Below, piece by piece: positions 21,401 to 34,070 of a stretch of 64,000 bases of DNA. A model generated the notes under the pieces. It did not search any database, was not told the origin of the DNA, and saw only the letters and a list, made by a program, of their open reading frames with translations. A program made the position numbers and the translations under genes. Position 1 is the stretch's first letter, and each line of letters begins with the position of its first letter. Source of the DNA: Tulasnella sp. 424 (lineage: Eukaryota > Basidiomycota > Agaricomycetes > Cantharellales > Tulasnellaceae); NCBI GenBank assembly GCA_019633425.1, contig WSUB01000149.1:34120-98119 (forward strand), read 5' to 3'.

Positions 21401-23902
21401 CACTATCAAACTGCCGGTCCTTATACAATCCTGTCTCGGCTGGCCCGTGCCTCGTTTCGTGTCTCTTCCAAAGACTGGGATTGGCGAGCTTGTCTACTGC
21501 GTTCGGCGCTTGAGGCCCCACTCAATAGCCTTGCTTTGTATAGCCCTGTCGATATGCCGCTTCTCCTCGTTCGAGCTTCCCTCTTTGAAATTTCTTGGTT
21601 CTGTGCTGCGGAGGCCACTGCCCATCGGGCCCACTTCTACTCAGCATTCGCGCTCAGAATCTGTGCACGTCCAAATTCAAACTTGCAAGGCCCTCATTCC
21701 CCGAAAAAACACCGTTGATGTCTGGGCAGACTGATGCACAATGCGACTGTCAACACCTTGATCTTACTCGGTGAACCCACAACCCAGCTGACAACCAGGC
21801 ATGTGTGTGAGATAGATCACCTACTATTGTTCGTCTTCTCCACCTGCGAGAATCTCCAGATTTAGTTCTAGTTCCGATCTGGAATGAGGGAGATCACCCG
21901 GGGCACTACAATACCGGGAAATGACGACGGTCTCGGTTTAGAAGGCCCTGCCCACTTGTTCCTTCGGGTCTTTTCGGTGGAAAGTATCGGGTTGCCAACG
22001 AACCACGATCCTTATTGTGGATCCGAACAGCAGGCCGATGGGTAGTCCCCTGTTAAGGTATTGTCCAAGATAACGTTAGTCTCCAACTCCTCAACTATCG
22101 AACATGATGGAGGCCACACCGTCAGAGGGTGCATGACGATGCACTAATCATAGTTGGGATGGTCAAGTCCGCCGAAGTGTGTATCCCATTTGCATCTCGT
22201 GATGGCCTATAGTATATCTGATCGTTGTGGACTTGAGCGTCAAAGCCTCTTTGGCCCGATGCTACTTTATTAATGTCTGTCGTAGGAAAAACTATTTCAA
22301 GCAGATATTGACCCGTCTTTGTCTGGGACGCCGTTCCTTGTTGTGGGAACATGACTGCGCATTGTAGACTCGGAACTCCGCCTAAAATTTGGTGGTCGTG
22401 GGCACGTTCGAGATACGAAAGTCCTTCTCTACTATTCGGAGACAGATCCTATCCCCACCATCCATAACACCGTACGCAGAAGCATCCGGTGCATCGGAAT
22501 AGGGAACGCCAAGAGCGAGGGATGCAGGATTCCTGCGCTATTAAAGCCCGTGTCCACCGGCACGATTGAATCGACCGCCCATTAGTGGCGAAAGGGAGTA
22601 GCTACATAGTTTACCGTCACCCTGGGTTAATATAAGCTCAAAGAGCCTAACGGTCGCTTGGGTGTATGATGCTGAGCCCGCTATCGAATTGTTACCTCGA
22701 TTGTTGCTGATCAACGGAGGAACCTTGCTCGAGCAAACACGAAAGGACGGTCGCTGCAGCGTCATCCTTCGTTCTGCATTGTGCTCGGCGAAGGGGCACC
22801 GTATGACCTCTGAGACTTGTACCTCCCGGCATAATCGGGCGGCTATGTGGCTTTTTGCATCGAGTAGCGCGCTTCCAGGATAGAAAGAAACGAGCCCAAT
22901 TGTCCACACTTGATCCATTCATCTACGGATCTCACCTGAGCCGGGATAGAGTTCTAAATCGGACATTAACTGAATCCGTTGGAGGCATGCTGCGATCAAT
23001 CGAGGCCAAAACCTTCCGCACTCCTCCCAAATAAAGGATGTCATAGATCCGAACGGAGAACGGCGTTTCTTTTGACTTGGGTTAGATTGCGCGAGTCAAG
23101 GCTATGTTGTCCGAATTGCTCCCGAGCTCATGAACGTTGGAGTTCTCATTAGCGAGAAACACACCAAAGACTTGAAGGTGCAGTGAGATAGCATTCGTCC
23201 AAGTTTCTCGGGCTTGATCGCAAAGCCCCGTCGTAACAAGGTGAAGCAAGATCTGCTAGATGCAGGACAGGAGTCCTTCGATACCTGCAGGCAGCAGTAG
23301 TGTAGACAGGTCATCCACGGAAGCCCATCGAATCGTTGAAACTCTTAAATCTTAGGCTCTTGCCTGCTGTGGGCTCAGAGCACAAGCAAGCAAGCAGATA
23401 GATTCGGCACAAGCATTGCCATATAACGAGGGGGCGTAACAAGACCTGGGCTTGTACGTCGAATTGGACTGGGGCCTAGTTGTCTCGATCTCCCGTAGCA
23501 AGTTGGGAAGGACTAGATCGACATAGTCGGCTGGCCTCACCAGCATCAAGCTAGATAGACAGTCGGAGTTTAGAGGATGCCAAGAAAGTAAGGGTTTTCA
23601 CCAAACGGTGGAGACGCAAGCAATACCCATCTGGGAATTTCTCGGCTCCCCGGACCGGAAGCCGAATTTTGAGTTCGAAGCCAACGGTAGTCCTGCTGCC
23701 GTTGCCCGTGTGCGGACCGACTTAAATTGTGGTTTAGACTGCTGAACACACGTAGAATTTCGCCTGTACGCCGTCGATAGAGTCGATGAAACGCTGTATG
23801 GTATTAGAATGCGAGAGGAAACCAAGTCTATGTTGAAGCAAATGTATGAAGAATAATAGCAACACCGACTCCAACGAATGACATGACGACAAATGTAGTC
23901 TT
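21401..23902. other. 2.5 kb without a recognisable gene
   Basis: Short open frames occur on both strands, but none splices into a recognisable protein and none shows a known domain. I find no terminal repeats or transposase motifs. It may be decayed sequence. Confidence 0.4.
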
Positions 23903-25236
23903 TTAACCAGATCCACCAGAGTAGACCTTGCCGAACATGACCTCCTGCAGCTTGTCGTAGAGGGACAACACACCAGCACCAGCAACACCACGAAGGATGT
24001 TGGCACCAGCACCCTTGAAGAGAGACTTGGTACCCTCCTTGGCAATGATCTGAGAACCAGCGTCGAACATCGACTTGTAGTGAACGGTTCCACCAGAAGT
24101 CATCATCATGCGACGACTGTAATGAGGACGTCAGTATCTGACCAAGCACTTTAACAGGAGGAACAACATACCGAATGGTGTCGAGAGGGTAAGAAGCAAG
24201 ACCAGCACCAATAGTAACACCCCAGCCGAGCAAGAAGGAAGCAAGGAAGGAGCCCTGGAGAGCACCGACGAGGACGACAGGCTTGAGCGAGTCGTAGACA
24301 CCGAAGCTATGTTGCAGTCTAGATCAGAATACCGAATAATACCGTCTCGCGGGAATCGACTTACTAGAGACCACGGTAGACGATGATACCAACGACGGAG
24401 GGCACGAAGCCACGGTAGAGACCGGCAATACCGTCGGAGGCAAGAGTCTTCCTGTAGACATCGACCAAGCCGTTGAATTGACGGGCTCCTCCACCCTTAG
24501 CGGACTTGGCGTCGTTGGCGAGACGAGTACGGGCGTAGTCGAGGGAGTAGACGAAGAGGAGAGAAGAAGCACCAGCAGCACCACCAGAGGCGACGTTACC
24601 AGCGAACCATTTCCAGTAGCCCTCGTTCTTCTTGAAACCGAAGAGCGACTTGAAGTAGTCCTCTGTTCAAAATTTGGTCGCGGTTAGAATAAACATCCCA
24701 AGGCTATTCCAAAATTTTGGGAAACGCACTGAAGGCAAAGTTGAGGGCCTGGGTCGGGAAGTAACGAATGACGTTGGCAGTGTTGCCACGCCAGAGCGAC
24801 AAGAGACCCTCGTCACGGTAGGTACGAGAGAAGCAGTCGACGATGCCCTTGTAGGGGGAGGCAAGACGACCTTGCTTGATCATCTCATCCTGGTTTTGGA
24901 TCAAGAGCTGTTGTGCCGAAAAAAAATAGGCCAGGGTCAGAATTTAGGTGCCACGAGGTTAATATTTTGGCACAGACTGACCTTGATACGCTCGATGGGG
25001 GCGGCAGAGGTCTTAGCGACAGCGGCCGAGACACCACCCATCATGAAATCGGCTGTAGGGAGACGCGAGCCATTGTCAGTCTACAGTTCATGGCCACAGC
25101 TTTCCAAAAATGAAAAGAATTCGAAAATTTCCACGTCATGGGAAAAACAAAGTACGATCGACGACGACTAGTGCAAAGAAAGCGACAACTCACTGGCGAA
25201 CTCAGCGGGAGTCTTGGACTTCTTTACTGCGGCCAT
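23903..25236 (-). CDS. AAC: Mitochondrial ADP/ATP carrier
   Basis: Minus-strand gene of about 310 aa in six exons. It starts [14 protein letters not shown] and keeps the three mitochondrial-carrier repeats: APIERIK (first P-x-[DE]-x-x-[KR]), [10 protein letters not shown] in the second and YPLDTIRRRMMM in the third. RRRMMM is the diagnostic nucleotide-carrier motif. Other conserved parts are [38 protein letters not shown] and [11 protein letters not shown]. The first intron splits the codon after EFA (donor GTGAGT); another lies right after APIERIK. It exchanges cytosolic ADP for matrix ATP across the inner membrane. Codon use is strongly C-ending, as in highly expressed fungal genes, and leaves long open frames on the opposite strand. 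Confidence 0.93.
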
Positions 25237-25744
25237 TTTGGGGAGAGGGAGAGAGGTAAAAGAGGAGGGAAAGTAGAGGTGGTGGGTGAGGAAGGTTGGA
25301 GAGAATGGAGTACGCGCGCGATGCCTGCAGTTTTTGAAGACAAGAGGGAACCCGATTTACCACGGTCTCTCCCGGCGCGCCCGAAAGTTCGCCTTGAAAC
25401 CCCCGCATCGGCCTAGCGCTTCAATCCAATCTCACACGACCATCTCCCCATACTACGCGACGTGAACGTAAAAGAATGCACCCTTGAATAGTAAAATGAA
25501 ACGAACCCCCGACGGGTTCCATACTAATCGAGTAATTACAGCCGACATGTACTAGCAAAAAGAACAATAAAATACGTAGTGTGAACCGCTTCTGCACAGG
25601 ATCGGAAGAAATAAGTCCACGGGTGACCGGAGGGACTACCGGAAACATCACACCGGACCTTATGCAAAAGGGTTGCAAAGCCATTTGCCACGTCATGAAA
25701 CGAGGGGGTCCTTCTCCGGCTCAAAAACTTCGACTTTTGTGATA
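25237..25744. other. Intergenic
   Basis: This lies between the AAC start and the stop of the SUMO ligase. It includes G+A-rich sequence at 25,240-25,310 (a C+T-rich tract on the AAC sense strand, typical of basidiomycete core promoters). No gene is seen. Confidence 0.5.
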
Positions 25745-28727
25745 TTACCATCGGTCAGTTCGCCGTTGATATGTGTCCCTGTCCGGAGATGGAGGTGCTC
25801 TCCACGATGGTCCAGGGCGATGAGGCGGAGGGAACGTCCGCGGCGAGATGGGAGGATTCGGGAGTCCGGGCAATCTTGGATTGTTATTTCCGTTGAACTG
25901 GAGCGGCGGGAGGATGATTGCTCCGTTATCGGGGCGGTAACCTCCGGGTGGTGCAGGTAAAGGAGGCGAGTTCACGTTAGGAGAAGACGAGTTGATAGAC
26001 GGAGAGGGGAGAGCGTTGTTGGGAGGTGAGACGTTGTATGCCGGGTGTCCACCATAGCTATTCGACGAAGGGAGCTGAAGGCTTGGGAGGAAGTTGAGAC
26101 TATTTGCAGAGGCCGAAGGTGGCGGAGGAGGGTATGTAGAAGATGCCGACCGCATCCCATAACTTGAACTCGATCCACTACCACCTCCGCTGTACCCGTT
26201 GGGTGTGCTGCTAGCAGTCCCATTACTGGGCCAGGACCGGTAGCCGTTTCCTGTCGAAGCTCCACCCGAAGTCTCTCGCCAGGCACCTGGCGGTGGCTCG
26301 TACCGCATTCTTTTACTAGAGTCGGATGTCGAACCGTCAGTCGGACTGCGTTCCTTCCTCTTTCCGACCGTTATAGCCAGGGGCGCTTCGTCCTCGGAAT
26401 CGCTCAGAGTAAGGTCGATCACGTCATCACCACCGCCACCTGTTGTTGAACGGGCTCGGGGAAGAAGCGGCCGCAGTGCCGTGGCACTTGGTATGACGGG
26501 TGCGTTGGCCTCCTCATCATCCGAATCCACGACAATTTCCTCCGCGGCTGTATGGAATGACGAGGTTCTCCGCGGCGAGGTGTGAGGCTCTTGCTTGAAC
26601 GGGCTCTTGTCATACCCGCTGGGGAATACTGGTGCGGACTCCGGGCTCCGTAATGTGGTCGACGAACTTGTGGATGCTGAGGCAACACGGGTAGCCGGAT
26701 CTGTGACTGGCGGCACCCAACCTCCCGAGTGGTATTTGTTATCTTGAGTGTGCCACTCCCCATTTGACTCTACAATGACGTCCTCCACCTCTTCGTCTGT
26801 CGTCTTCAGGATATTGTCAAAGTACCTGTATAGTCGCAAGCAATTAGTGTCTTCGTGTCGCACAAGCCAGGTTGGTCCGTTACTCACCCATCCACAAACA
26901 TCTCGTCCAAATTCAGCGTTTTCTCGCATATTGGACACTGCCACGTAGTCGTCATCTCCATCATCCCATACCATGATTCGGCGTCGAAGCAAGCTGGATG
27001 AGGACACGCTGATGATCGTATTGGGATTTCGATTCTTGTATAGCTCAGCTGCATTCACAGGCTCTCCGTCAGAGTGGCGCAATAACCCGACAACGAAAAA
27101 AGAAGCTTACTGGGCATTTCAAGCTCAGCTTCTGCGATCCCGCTTCGATTTCATCGTCGTCGTCCAAGGATTGCCTCACTGAAACGCTTGCGTTAGGATA
27201 ATTCCGACCATGAAAATAACACGTAGAGCGCTCACTCTTCATAAGGATGTCTTCTTTTGGCTTATATTTCCCTTTTCTCAGCCTTTGCACCAATTGATCC
27301 GCCGTCGTGACTTTGACGAGGTTGACTTGGACGAAGTACTTCTATTGCCGAGTCGGCCATCGCACGTGAGCGTTTCATATAACCTATCCAATCGGTGATG
27401 GCTCTGCTTACCCGGTTGTTTGGCGCCTGCCCCTGCACCGGATTCTGATTGCAATACAGCATCTCAACCTTGTTGGTCGTACCAGCTGCGGTTCGCACAC
27501 TTGACCCAAGGTTCGCAGGTGGAGCCGTCCCAGGCTTCTTCTTTAAACCCTTCGTCTGAGCATGGAGATTGGTGTTATTGACTCTAATTTCGCAAGTATT
27601 CGGGAACTCCATTGGGCAAGGGTTATTGACAGGTGAAGGCCGGAAGGCGGTAGGAGCGGTGTAGAAGTTCGAGGAAGTGCAGTATAACCGGAGTTGGTAT
27701 ATCGTGCTAGAACAATGCAGATGAGAGAAATTGCCAGGAGAACATGAGGATGAAGCGCGTACTTTGGAGCGGTGAGCTTCTCTCTTTGGTCAGCAGTTAA
27801 AGTGAAATCGAAGTATATCGTTTTTCTATCTTGCATATGGAGGGATTCTACATTTACAACAGCACGTGGTCAGAAAAATCAAATTCCCAGATCACACAGA
27901 GAGTTATACACGACTTACCTGGGCAAGGGGTTATGCTGGAAACGTGTTGCTCAATTTCGAAAAACGGCGAAGTCCTGAAGGAGATGCCAGGAATCGCTGG
28001 ACAAAGTGGCGAGTGCCCAAAATAAGATTCTGACATGCAAGCAAAGACGGGCAAAGCGGGAAACCACACACATGACCTAGAGGCTGAAGGGTACGAGACT
28101 GCCCCATTCGAGGGACCGGCGCTACTGGGTTGCGCCGAGGCGCCATTTGGGGTAGTTTGTGGCAATGCAGTTCGTTTCATAAGCGGAGTCGGAGTGTGTA
28201 ACGTCGGTATCAATTGGGTAGCGTTGTATCTAGACCACATTGCGGAGAGGCGGGTGAGTTAGGGTTGGAGCGTAGAAGACTCTGGGAAGGGAAGCTCAAA
28301 GCAAGGAACGTTAAGCCCGTCGAACGCCCGCGTAGAGGCAGGCAAACGGGTGGTCACGGCTTCCAGGACGGCAAGAGTCATTCCAAAAATCTCTATACTT
28401 ACGTTCCATTCGTGTCGATGTGGTCTAGCACTTTCTTCGCATTTGCAACGGACACGAAGCTGTTGGTCGCCTCCCACTGATCCAGTTGAGCCTTTAGCTT
28501 TTCCTGCAACTCCGATTTCTTGCCAGTTCTATTCAAGTTGCTACCACAATGCTCGTTGAAGCCTTGAATAATGCCTTTGAGCCGGTCAACAGTGTACATT
28601 GATATCCGGGTTTTGAGGGAAGACTGATGGGTGGTGTGGAGGGGGAACTGTCAGATAAGGTGCTTCCTCACGAGAGGTTCGAGACGACGAGACGCACCAC
28701 GAGCGGCGGGAGGTTTTGTTCGACCAT
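25745..28727 (-). CDS. SIZ1: SUMO E3 ligase of the Siz/PIAS family
   Basis: Protein of about 800 aa on the minus strand. A 10-codon first exon (MVEQNLPPLV) splices at GTGCGT to SSLKTRISMYTV, then a SAP-like domain (LKGIIQGFNEHCGSNL...GKKSELQEKLKAQL). A PINIT domain follows: FRTSPFFEIEQHVSSITPCP, IYFDFTLTADQREKL, YQLRLYCTSSNFY and NPCPMEFPNTCEIRVNN. The SP-RING is intact: RSSACPHPACFDAESW and TTTWQCPICEKTLNLDEMFVDG, with the Cys/His zinc ligands and the tryptophan that marks PIAS ligases. A SUMO-interacting motif follows an acidic stretch (DDVIDLTLSDSEDE). The last 250 residues are Pro/Ser/Asn-rich. It attaches SUMO to nuclear proteins. It diverges from nudC with 189 bases between starts. Confidence 0.85.
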
Positions 28728-28916
28728 GGTGAGTAGCCCCTTGGTTCGAGAGAGACGGCAATAAAGCCTCCAACGGGGCCAGTGAGAGCTGGTGAGCGGA
28801 ATTGCAAAATAGACCGACGCTGGAGAAACGGAGCTAACGTGCGGTTAGCTCCGTTTTGCGAAGCTGAATCAGACTCCCCACAACGTTCCCGTCCCGCACA
28901 TCCCCATCTGGCAGAT

Positions 28917-29841
28917 ATGGACGACTACGACAAACTCACCCCAGAGCAGCGAGAAGCTAAAGATAAGGAGGATCGGGCGAGAGAGGAGGCAGAGCAAGCA
29001 GGTTTGATTGCTTCTGATCATCCCTTCAGTGGACTCCGATAACAATGATAAATGAATAAAGCTCTTCCCTACAGGTGGAAGCAGGAACTCGGAGAGGTTG
29101 ATGTCTACGTTCCTGTGCCGAAGGGTACGCGTGGAAGGGACTTGGCTGTCAACATCCAGAAGAAGAAACTCGTCGTTGGACTCAAAGGCAAGGAGCCCAT
29201 TATGGAGGGCGAGCTGTGCAAGGAAATCAAAGTGGATGAAAGCACTTGGACGCTAGGTGTGCATTTACTTCTTTATCTTATGCTTGCGATCTGATATACC
29301 GTTATATTCTCTAGAGGATCAATCGACGTTGTTGGTGCACTTGGAGAAACTGAACGCGATGGAGTGGTGGGAGAACGTCCTCAAACACCACCCAAAGATT
29401 GACGTTCGAAAGATCAATCCGGAGCCCGGAAAGCTGAGTGATCTGGATGGCGAGACTCGGTGAGCTCCTCTCATCAAATATCCCGAGAGTTTTACTGATT
29501 CGTGATCGTTTCAAAGCGGGATGGTTGAAAAGATGATGGTCAGTAATCCTCTGCGTTGGTCCCCTCCCATTGATTGATTGCGTGCTCATTACCCCACAAA
29601 CCGCAGTTTGACAACCAGCAGAAGGTATGTATTATAACTTCCGTATTTATTTTCATGCCGCTCAACGGGACTCTTTTCTTGCAGCAACTCGGCAAACCGA
29701 CTTCCGACGAAATGAAGAAGATGGAGGTAAGTGCTCTGGAGTTTATTAGCGGCTACTACTAACTCGCTGTATTTTTAGATGCTGGAGAAGTTCAAAGCGG
29801 CTCATCCTGAGATGGATTTCTCGAATGCAAAGATCTCTTAG
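28917..29841 (+). CDS. nudC: NudC, nuclear movement CS-domain protein
   Basis: About 190 aa from at least five exons. It starts [20 protein letters not shown], a charged helix. The CS/p23 fold follows: [44 protein letters not shown] and [19 protein letters not shown], then [14 protein letters not shown]. The tail is typical of Nud[34 protein letters not shown] and [12 protein letters not shown]. The acceptor of intron 1 is AAAG before CTCTTCCC, because only this gives the ALPYRW start of the domain. NudC is an Hsp90-linked chaperone needed for dynein-driven nuclear migration. A dynein light chain gene also lies in this window, 23 kb away, with no sign of a functional cluster. Confidence 0.9.
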
Positions 29842-30449
29842 TCCTTCTGTGGCATCCGGCGTTGAAGAGTCCCTGTATCGATACAAAGGTTTTTGGAATC
29901 AAGTTTACGGTAAATTCTACGACTGTTTCTGCGCATGAAATGATACCGGTCGTGCCTCCTTTGGTGAGGTAGAAGGGAATGCTTATGAGTCTCAATTCTC
30001 CGCCAAGTCATCGAACGCACTAAGAAAACGAACCTGACTCGGACCATTGTTTCGAAGGCTACAGGCGACGTTACCCCTAGCAAAGTCTCCCATCTGTCTT
30101 GCTCAGAATAATGTGGCATGATCGATGGAACGGCTTGGCCCTCGAAGCTGGCGGTTGGAGCTGTCCTGCAGAGATCATATCTTGCGTCAGATCTCCGACG
30201 AAACCAGCTAAATTAGGGAGCTAGGCTCAGTGAAGGAACGCCGCCTCATTTGAGGTGCATCACGCTGTAACGTGGACGATGGGCTGGCTCCAGATTTCGC
30301 ACAGCTCACGGTCGGATAGCGCCTGCTTGGGGGGATGCCGAGCTCGAGAAACCCAAACTGCCTGGTCCGCGGAATTCAAATAGTTCTGATGTCACAACGA
30401 GAGAGATGATGCAATTCCACGACGTTCGAAAATACAAGGGGTGATCTAT
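29842..30449. other. Intergenic between convergent genes
   Basis: No gene or structured RNA is recognised between the NudC stop and the oxysterol-binding protein stop. Confidence 0.5.
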
Positions 30450-33400
30450 CTACCAGAGCTGTTCAAGTTTCCCCCACTTCTTCGCCCCTCTCGCCTCCCA
30501 ATAACCACCCTTGTATAACCATTCGTCTGGATCTTTCGGATCAGGTTCAAACCATTTCGGAACCCACTTCTCCCCCCGATCCTCTCTCGCCTTTCTCCTC
30601 TCTCGCTGGGCTGCTTCCAGTCTGGCCTTTTCGTCATCCGCAAAGTCCATCCTTCCCTCCTCCATTGCTTTCTGATCCGGCCGCAATCTCGAATCCGTCG
30701 GACATAGTCGACCTTCCAAGTCTGGCGTAATCTCGTTCAGCGACATTGCGAACGTTGTGAAGCCGTAGTACTCGAGGGCGTGGGGAGGGAAGTTATGTGC
30801 TCGCCAAAGCACCCGAAGATGAGAGCCTTTAGGATCCAGCTGGAGAGATACCCCTTCATTCCACGTTCCGTCTAGCTTTGCCAGGACTGCTGCTGATGAT
30901 GGACCATGCACTACACCCACGACCGCTTTGGACGGCCCCCAGTACCCGCCTTCCTTAAACGTTATGACGCATCGGTGTCCGGTTGTCGAATCCTTGATGA
31001 TCAATTCGCCCTCGTGAGCGAGATATTTCTCTCCCACTAGAAGGTTACGAACGAAGGACGAAGGTTTGCACCTGTGTTTGTGGCTAAGGTGAGGCTGCCA
31101 ATCTCTCAAAAAAATGGTGACATCGATGCACGCACCACGTGTAGTGACTTTCTGCTAATCTGACGTGCGTGGTACCCTTATTCTTGATCTCCATCGATCG
31201 CCCCCAAAACTAAACGGACAGTCAGGAACTGGAACACCTGACAATGAGTCCCGGATCTACCTTCGACTCTGCAGCGCTGGTCGCCCAATACTCCCATCCT
31301 TGCCCAGATGCATGGCACGCCATGACCGCAGGATGATGGGACACTTTTTCCGAGATATAGTTCATCCGCGAGTCTTCGAAGGTTTCCCCGAGCATTGGAT
31401 TGCTGATGAGACACTGTCAGCCAAAAGCTCCGATAGGAAGAAGATTATTTTTCCATTTACTTACAACGGCTTGCGACTTGCCCGATGCAGGGTACAGGCG
31501 TATCCTGATACTGCAAAAGCAGCGACTAAACAGATGCGTTCAACTGGGTCAGCTGAAGATGCTGCCTGCGTGAGCAGGTCGAAGTATTCCAGGTCCTCGG
31601 CCATTCTGCACCCGATAAAGACACGGTTAGCCTGAGAGGATAACGGTTGGATTGGTCGGACGAACTTTTGTAGAATCGAGATTGGCTCGTTGAAGCTGAC
31701 TGGGAAGCTGACCGTGGACAAGTCCTTCGGGAGGGATGTCTCGTCAACGAACGAGAACCGCCAAGATGATCATATTCAGTACCTTCCCAACATTCTTCCG
31801 AAGCACTGCGAGCAAGCTTCCGTCATCTCCAATCATAGGCGAGGGTAGCTTAGTTCTGCGAATAATGACCCTATGCTTGCTGTCTCCGTCATCCGATCGC
31901 CCTTTGGTCGGAGTTGATGCTTCGTCCTCACTGTCGTCACTTGCCGTAATGTCCACAACTTCCTCTTCGCTATCCTCTCCCTGATCCGATGAAGCTTGCT
32001 CCGTTTCGGTTGGCTCCGCGGCGAGGACGAACTCTTCAGCTCCGTCTTCCGCGTCGAACCACAGTGAAGGGCTTAAGCTGTCGATGGTGCCGATGGAATG
32101 TCTATGGCTATTGGAGTCAAAGCTAAGCATTTCGTTGACTCGAGCTAAGGGCGAGTTAACTATGTGAGGAGGCGCCGATGTGCTCGTGTTCTCGAGTACG
32201 CTGAGAAGGGCTGCATGTTGGGCGCGAAGGGTGGCTACGGCGACTTGCAACCGCTCATGGACTTGTAAAGGCTGAGGTTGAGCCGAGGGCGGAGGAAGAG
32301 GAGAAGACTGCATTTCAGCTACGAAGTCGTTCGCGCCAGTATTAGGTGACGGTGTAACCGGAGGCGTTTGACCCGGACCGGAAACTGATGAGGGCTGTCA
32401 GGACAGAACACCAGTAGCGGTAACAAAGTACGGACCCCTTCGATGGAACAAACCAAAAATATCTTTATTAGGGTGACCATCTTTATCTTTGTAGTACTCC
32501 TTTTCCTTTTCTTTGTGGTGCTTTTTATGTTTCTTTCCCAGGTCAAGCGCAGCAACGTCTTGCAACGCGGCCTCAAGCTCCTTGATTGTCTGTAAAAGTT
32601 CCGGCAAGTTGATCCTTGATTGAGAGATGATTTAAAAACCCGAGCTTACAGATTCCATATCATTGGCCGCTCGTAATGCCCTGGCATTGGCTGGTACTCC
32701 TATCCAGGACCCTGTCAACGACCTGGAGTGAGACAACGAGGCACGCTGACTCCGCGGAATTGTTATCGGTTCGTCCACTACAGTATTGGATGCTACGATG
32801 CAAAATCTCCGGAGAGCTGACATCCATAGAGCATAGTCACTAGCGCGAAGAAGTGTTCAGGAGGTTAGATGGGAGAATATTGGATCAAAAGCACAAACGT
32901 CGGCCCCAGAGCCTTGAGGTGAAAGGTCGCAGTCGCTGAATCGATGTGAATTGCCCTGTAAAAGGCAATGCCGTCAGTTTTGGCTCTATAATATCGAAGT
33001 TAACTCACCTCGACTTGTCATTGGAGCTGGAGGTAATGGAGGCTAGTTTCAAGGCAATCTGATCTCGAATAGGAGCACCAGGTTCAAAGGAATATGATAT
33101 TACCCCCTGCGATGAGAGTACGAAGTACCTCTTAGCATACCCTGGGCGGTGTTATCATTCAGCCTCGGTACCGGACGCAAAATGAGCGTACGAACCTTGC
33201 ATCTTCTTTCGGCGTTTCTTCAACAGCCATCCTTGACAGATGGCTCCGTCCGTGGGATGCTGCATTGTCGATACAAATGCGCTTGCGCTGACCATGGCAG
33301 CAGAGACACCCGGAGATTTCTGGGCATGAGATGGTTTCGTCGACGATGTTTGCATGGTTTGGTCGCGGACGAGGTGAACGCCTGCGGCAGTCGTTGGTTG

Positions 33401-33612
33401 CTTGGGTGATGAGAACGAAGTCCGCCGTTGCCGTGGTGCCCCGCCACATTCTTCGCCGACCCCGTCCTGTTTGCCACCGCCGTTCCCACCAGCCCCCGAG
33501 GAGCTTTCACATCGTGCGTCATCGATCCCCAAGAACGCCGAAGGGATAAAAGGAACTTGAAATCTTCCGATGAAGAACAGGCTTTGTCGCTGTCGTTGTT
33601 TTCTTCGGACAT
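30450..33612 (-). CDS. Oxysterol-binding protein-related protein with a PH domain
   Basis: Protein of about 850 aa on the minus strand with many short introns. The start at 33612 (MSEENNDSDKACSSSEDF) is inferred because a 53-base intron then links it in frame to a Gly/Ser-rich stretch; a start further in is possible. The PH domain reads GWLLKKRRKKMQG, RYFVLSSQGVISYSFEPG, ALKLASITSSSNDKSR, AIHIDSATATFHLKALG and DYALWMSALR. A Lys/His-rich segment (KKHKKHHKEKEKEY) and an acidic linker follow. The lipid-binding domain has SFNEPISILQKF, EDLEYFDLLTQA, NPMLGETFED and the signature KVSHHPAVMACH (EQVSHHPP in the family). It ends DEWLYKGGYWEARG. Such proteins exchange sterols or PI4P at membrane contacts. 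I see no FFAT motif or ankyrin repeats. Confidence 0.85.
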
Positions 33613-34070
33613 CTGTCGGCTTCGCGCCGCGTGATTGCGACAGGTTCTCCGCCCGAAGATGCCCAACTACCGACGATCTCACCGTTTTTGGACCTATGGC
33701 ATAACCCCGCTTGGTCGGCTATTCCGTCTGGCCATCCTCTGTGCTTGGGAGTTCAAGGCGCGTGAGTGAACTCACCTGTTCGTAAGCCCATTCCGGCTTT
33801 ATTCTTGGTCCTTGAAGACTCAGAACTCGATCTCTTATATATAGGAACCTGCCATCGACGCTTCCTAATGGCCATGAACGCTCCCGATATCCCGTCTGGA
33901 GATCTTCCGGTCACTTCCATAAACAACCTTGGCGCCCTCAATCTGCCAGGTCGGAGACGACTCGGGGGCACCTTGTGCATATAAGAGGAAAATGTCGCAG
34001 GGAAACGAGGCCTTTCGCCGCGACCCAGGTATAGGACCCACTCTCTCATTAAGTTCACTCCTTTTCGGCG
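33613..34070. promoter_or_regulatory. Divergent promoter region with TATA boxes for the beta-glucosidase
   Basis: TATATATA occurs near 33,835 and a better placed CATATAAGAGG near 33,976, about 90 bases before the GH3 start codon. A strong TATA fits an inducible secreted enzyme. No coding sequence is seen. Confidence 0.5.

Noticed and set aside
23225..23245. CGTCGTAACAAGGT, like the 3' end of 18S rRNA
   Set aside because: The match is about 14 bases only; no flanking rRNA or ITS sequence is present.
24674..25171. Long open frames on the plus strand opposite the ADP/ATP carrier
   Set aside because: They are shadows of a C-ending, highly biased coding sequence on the minus strand and show no domain of their own.
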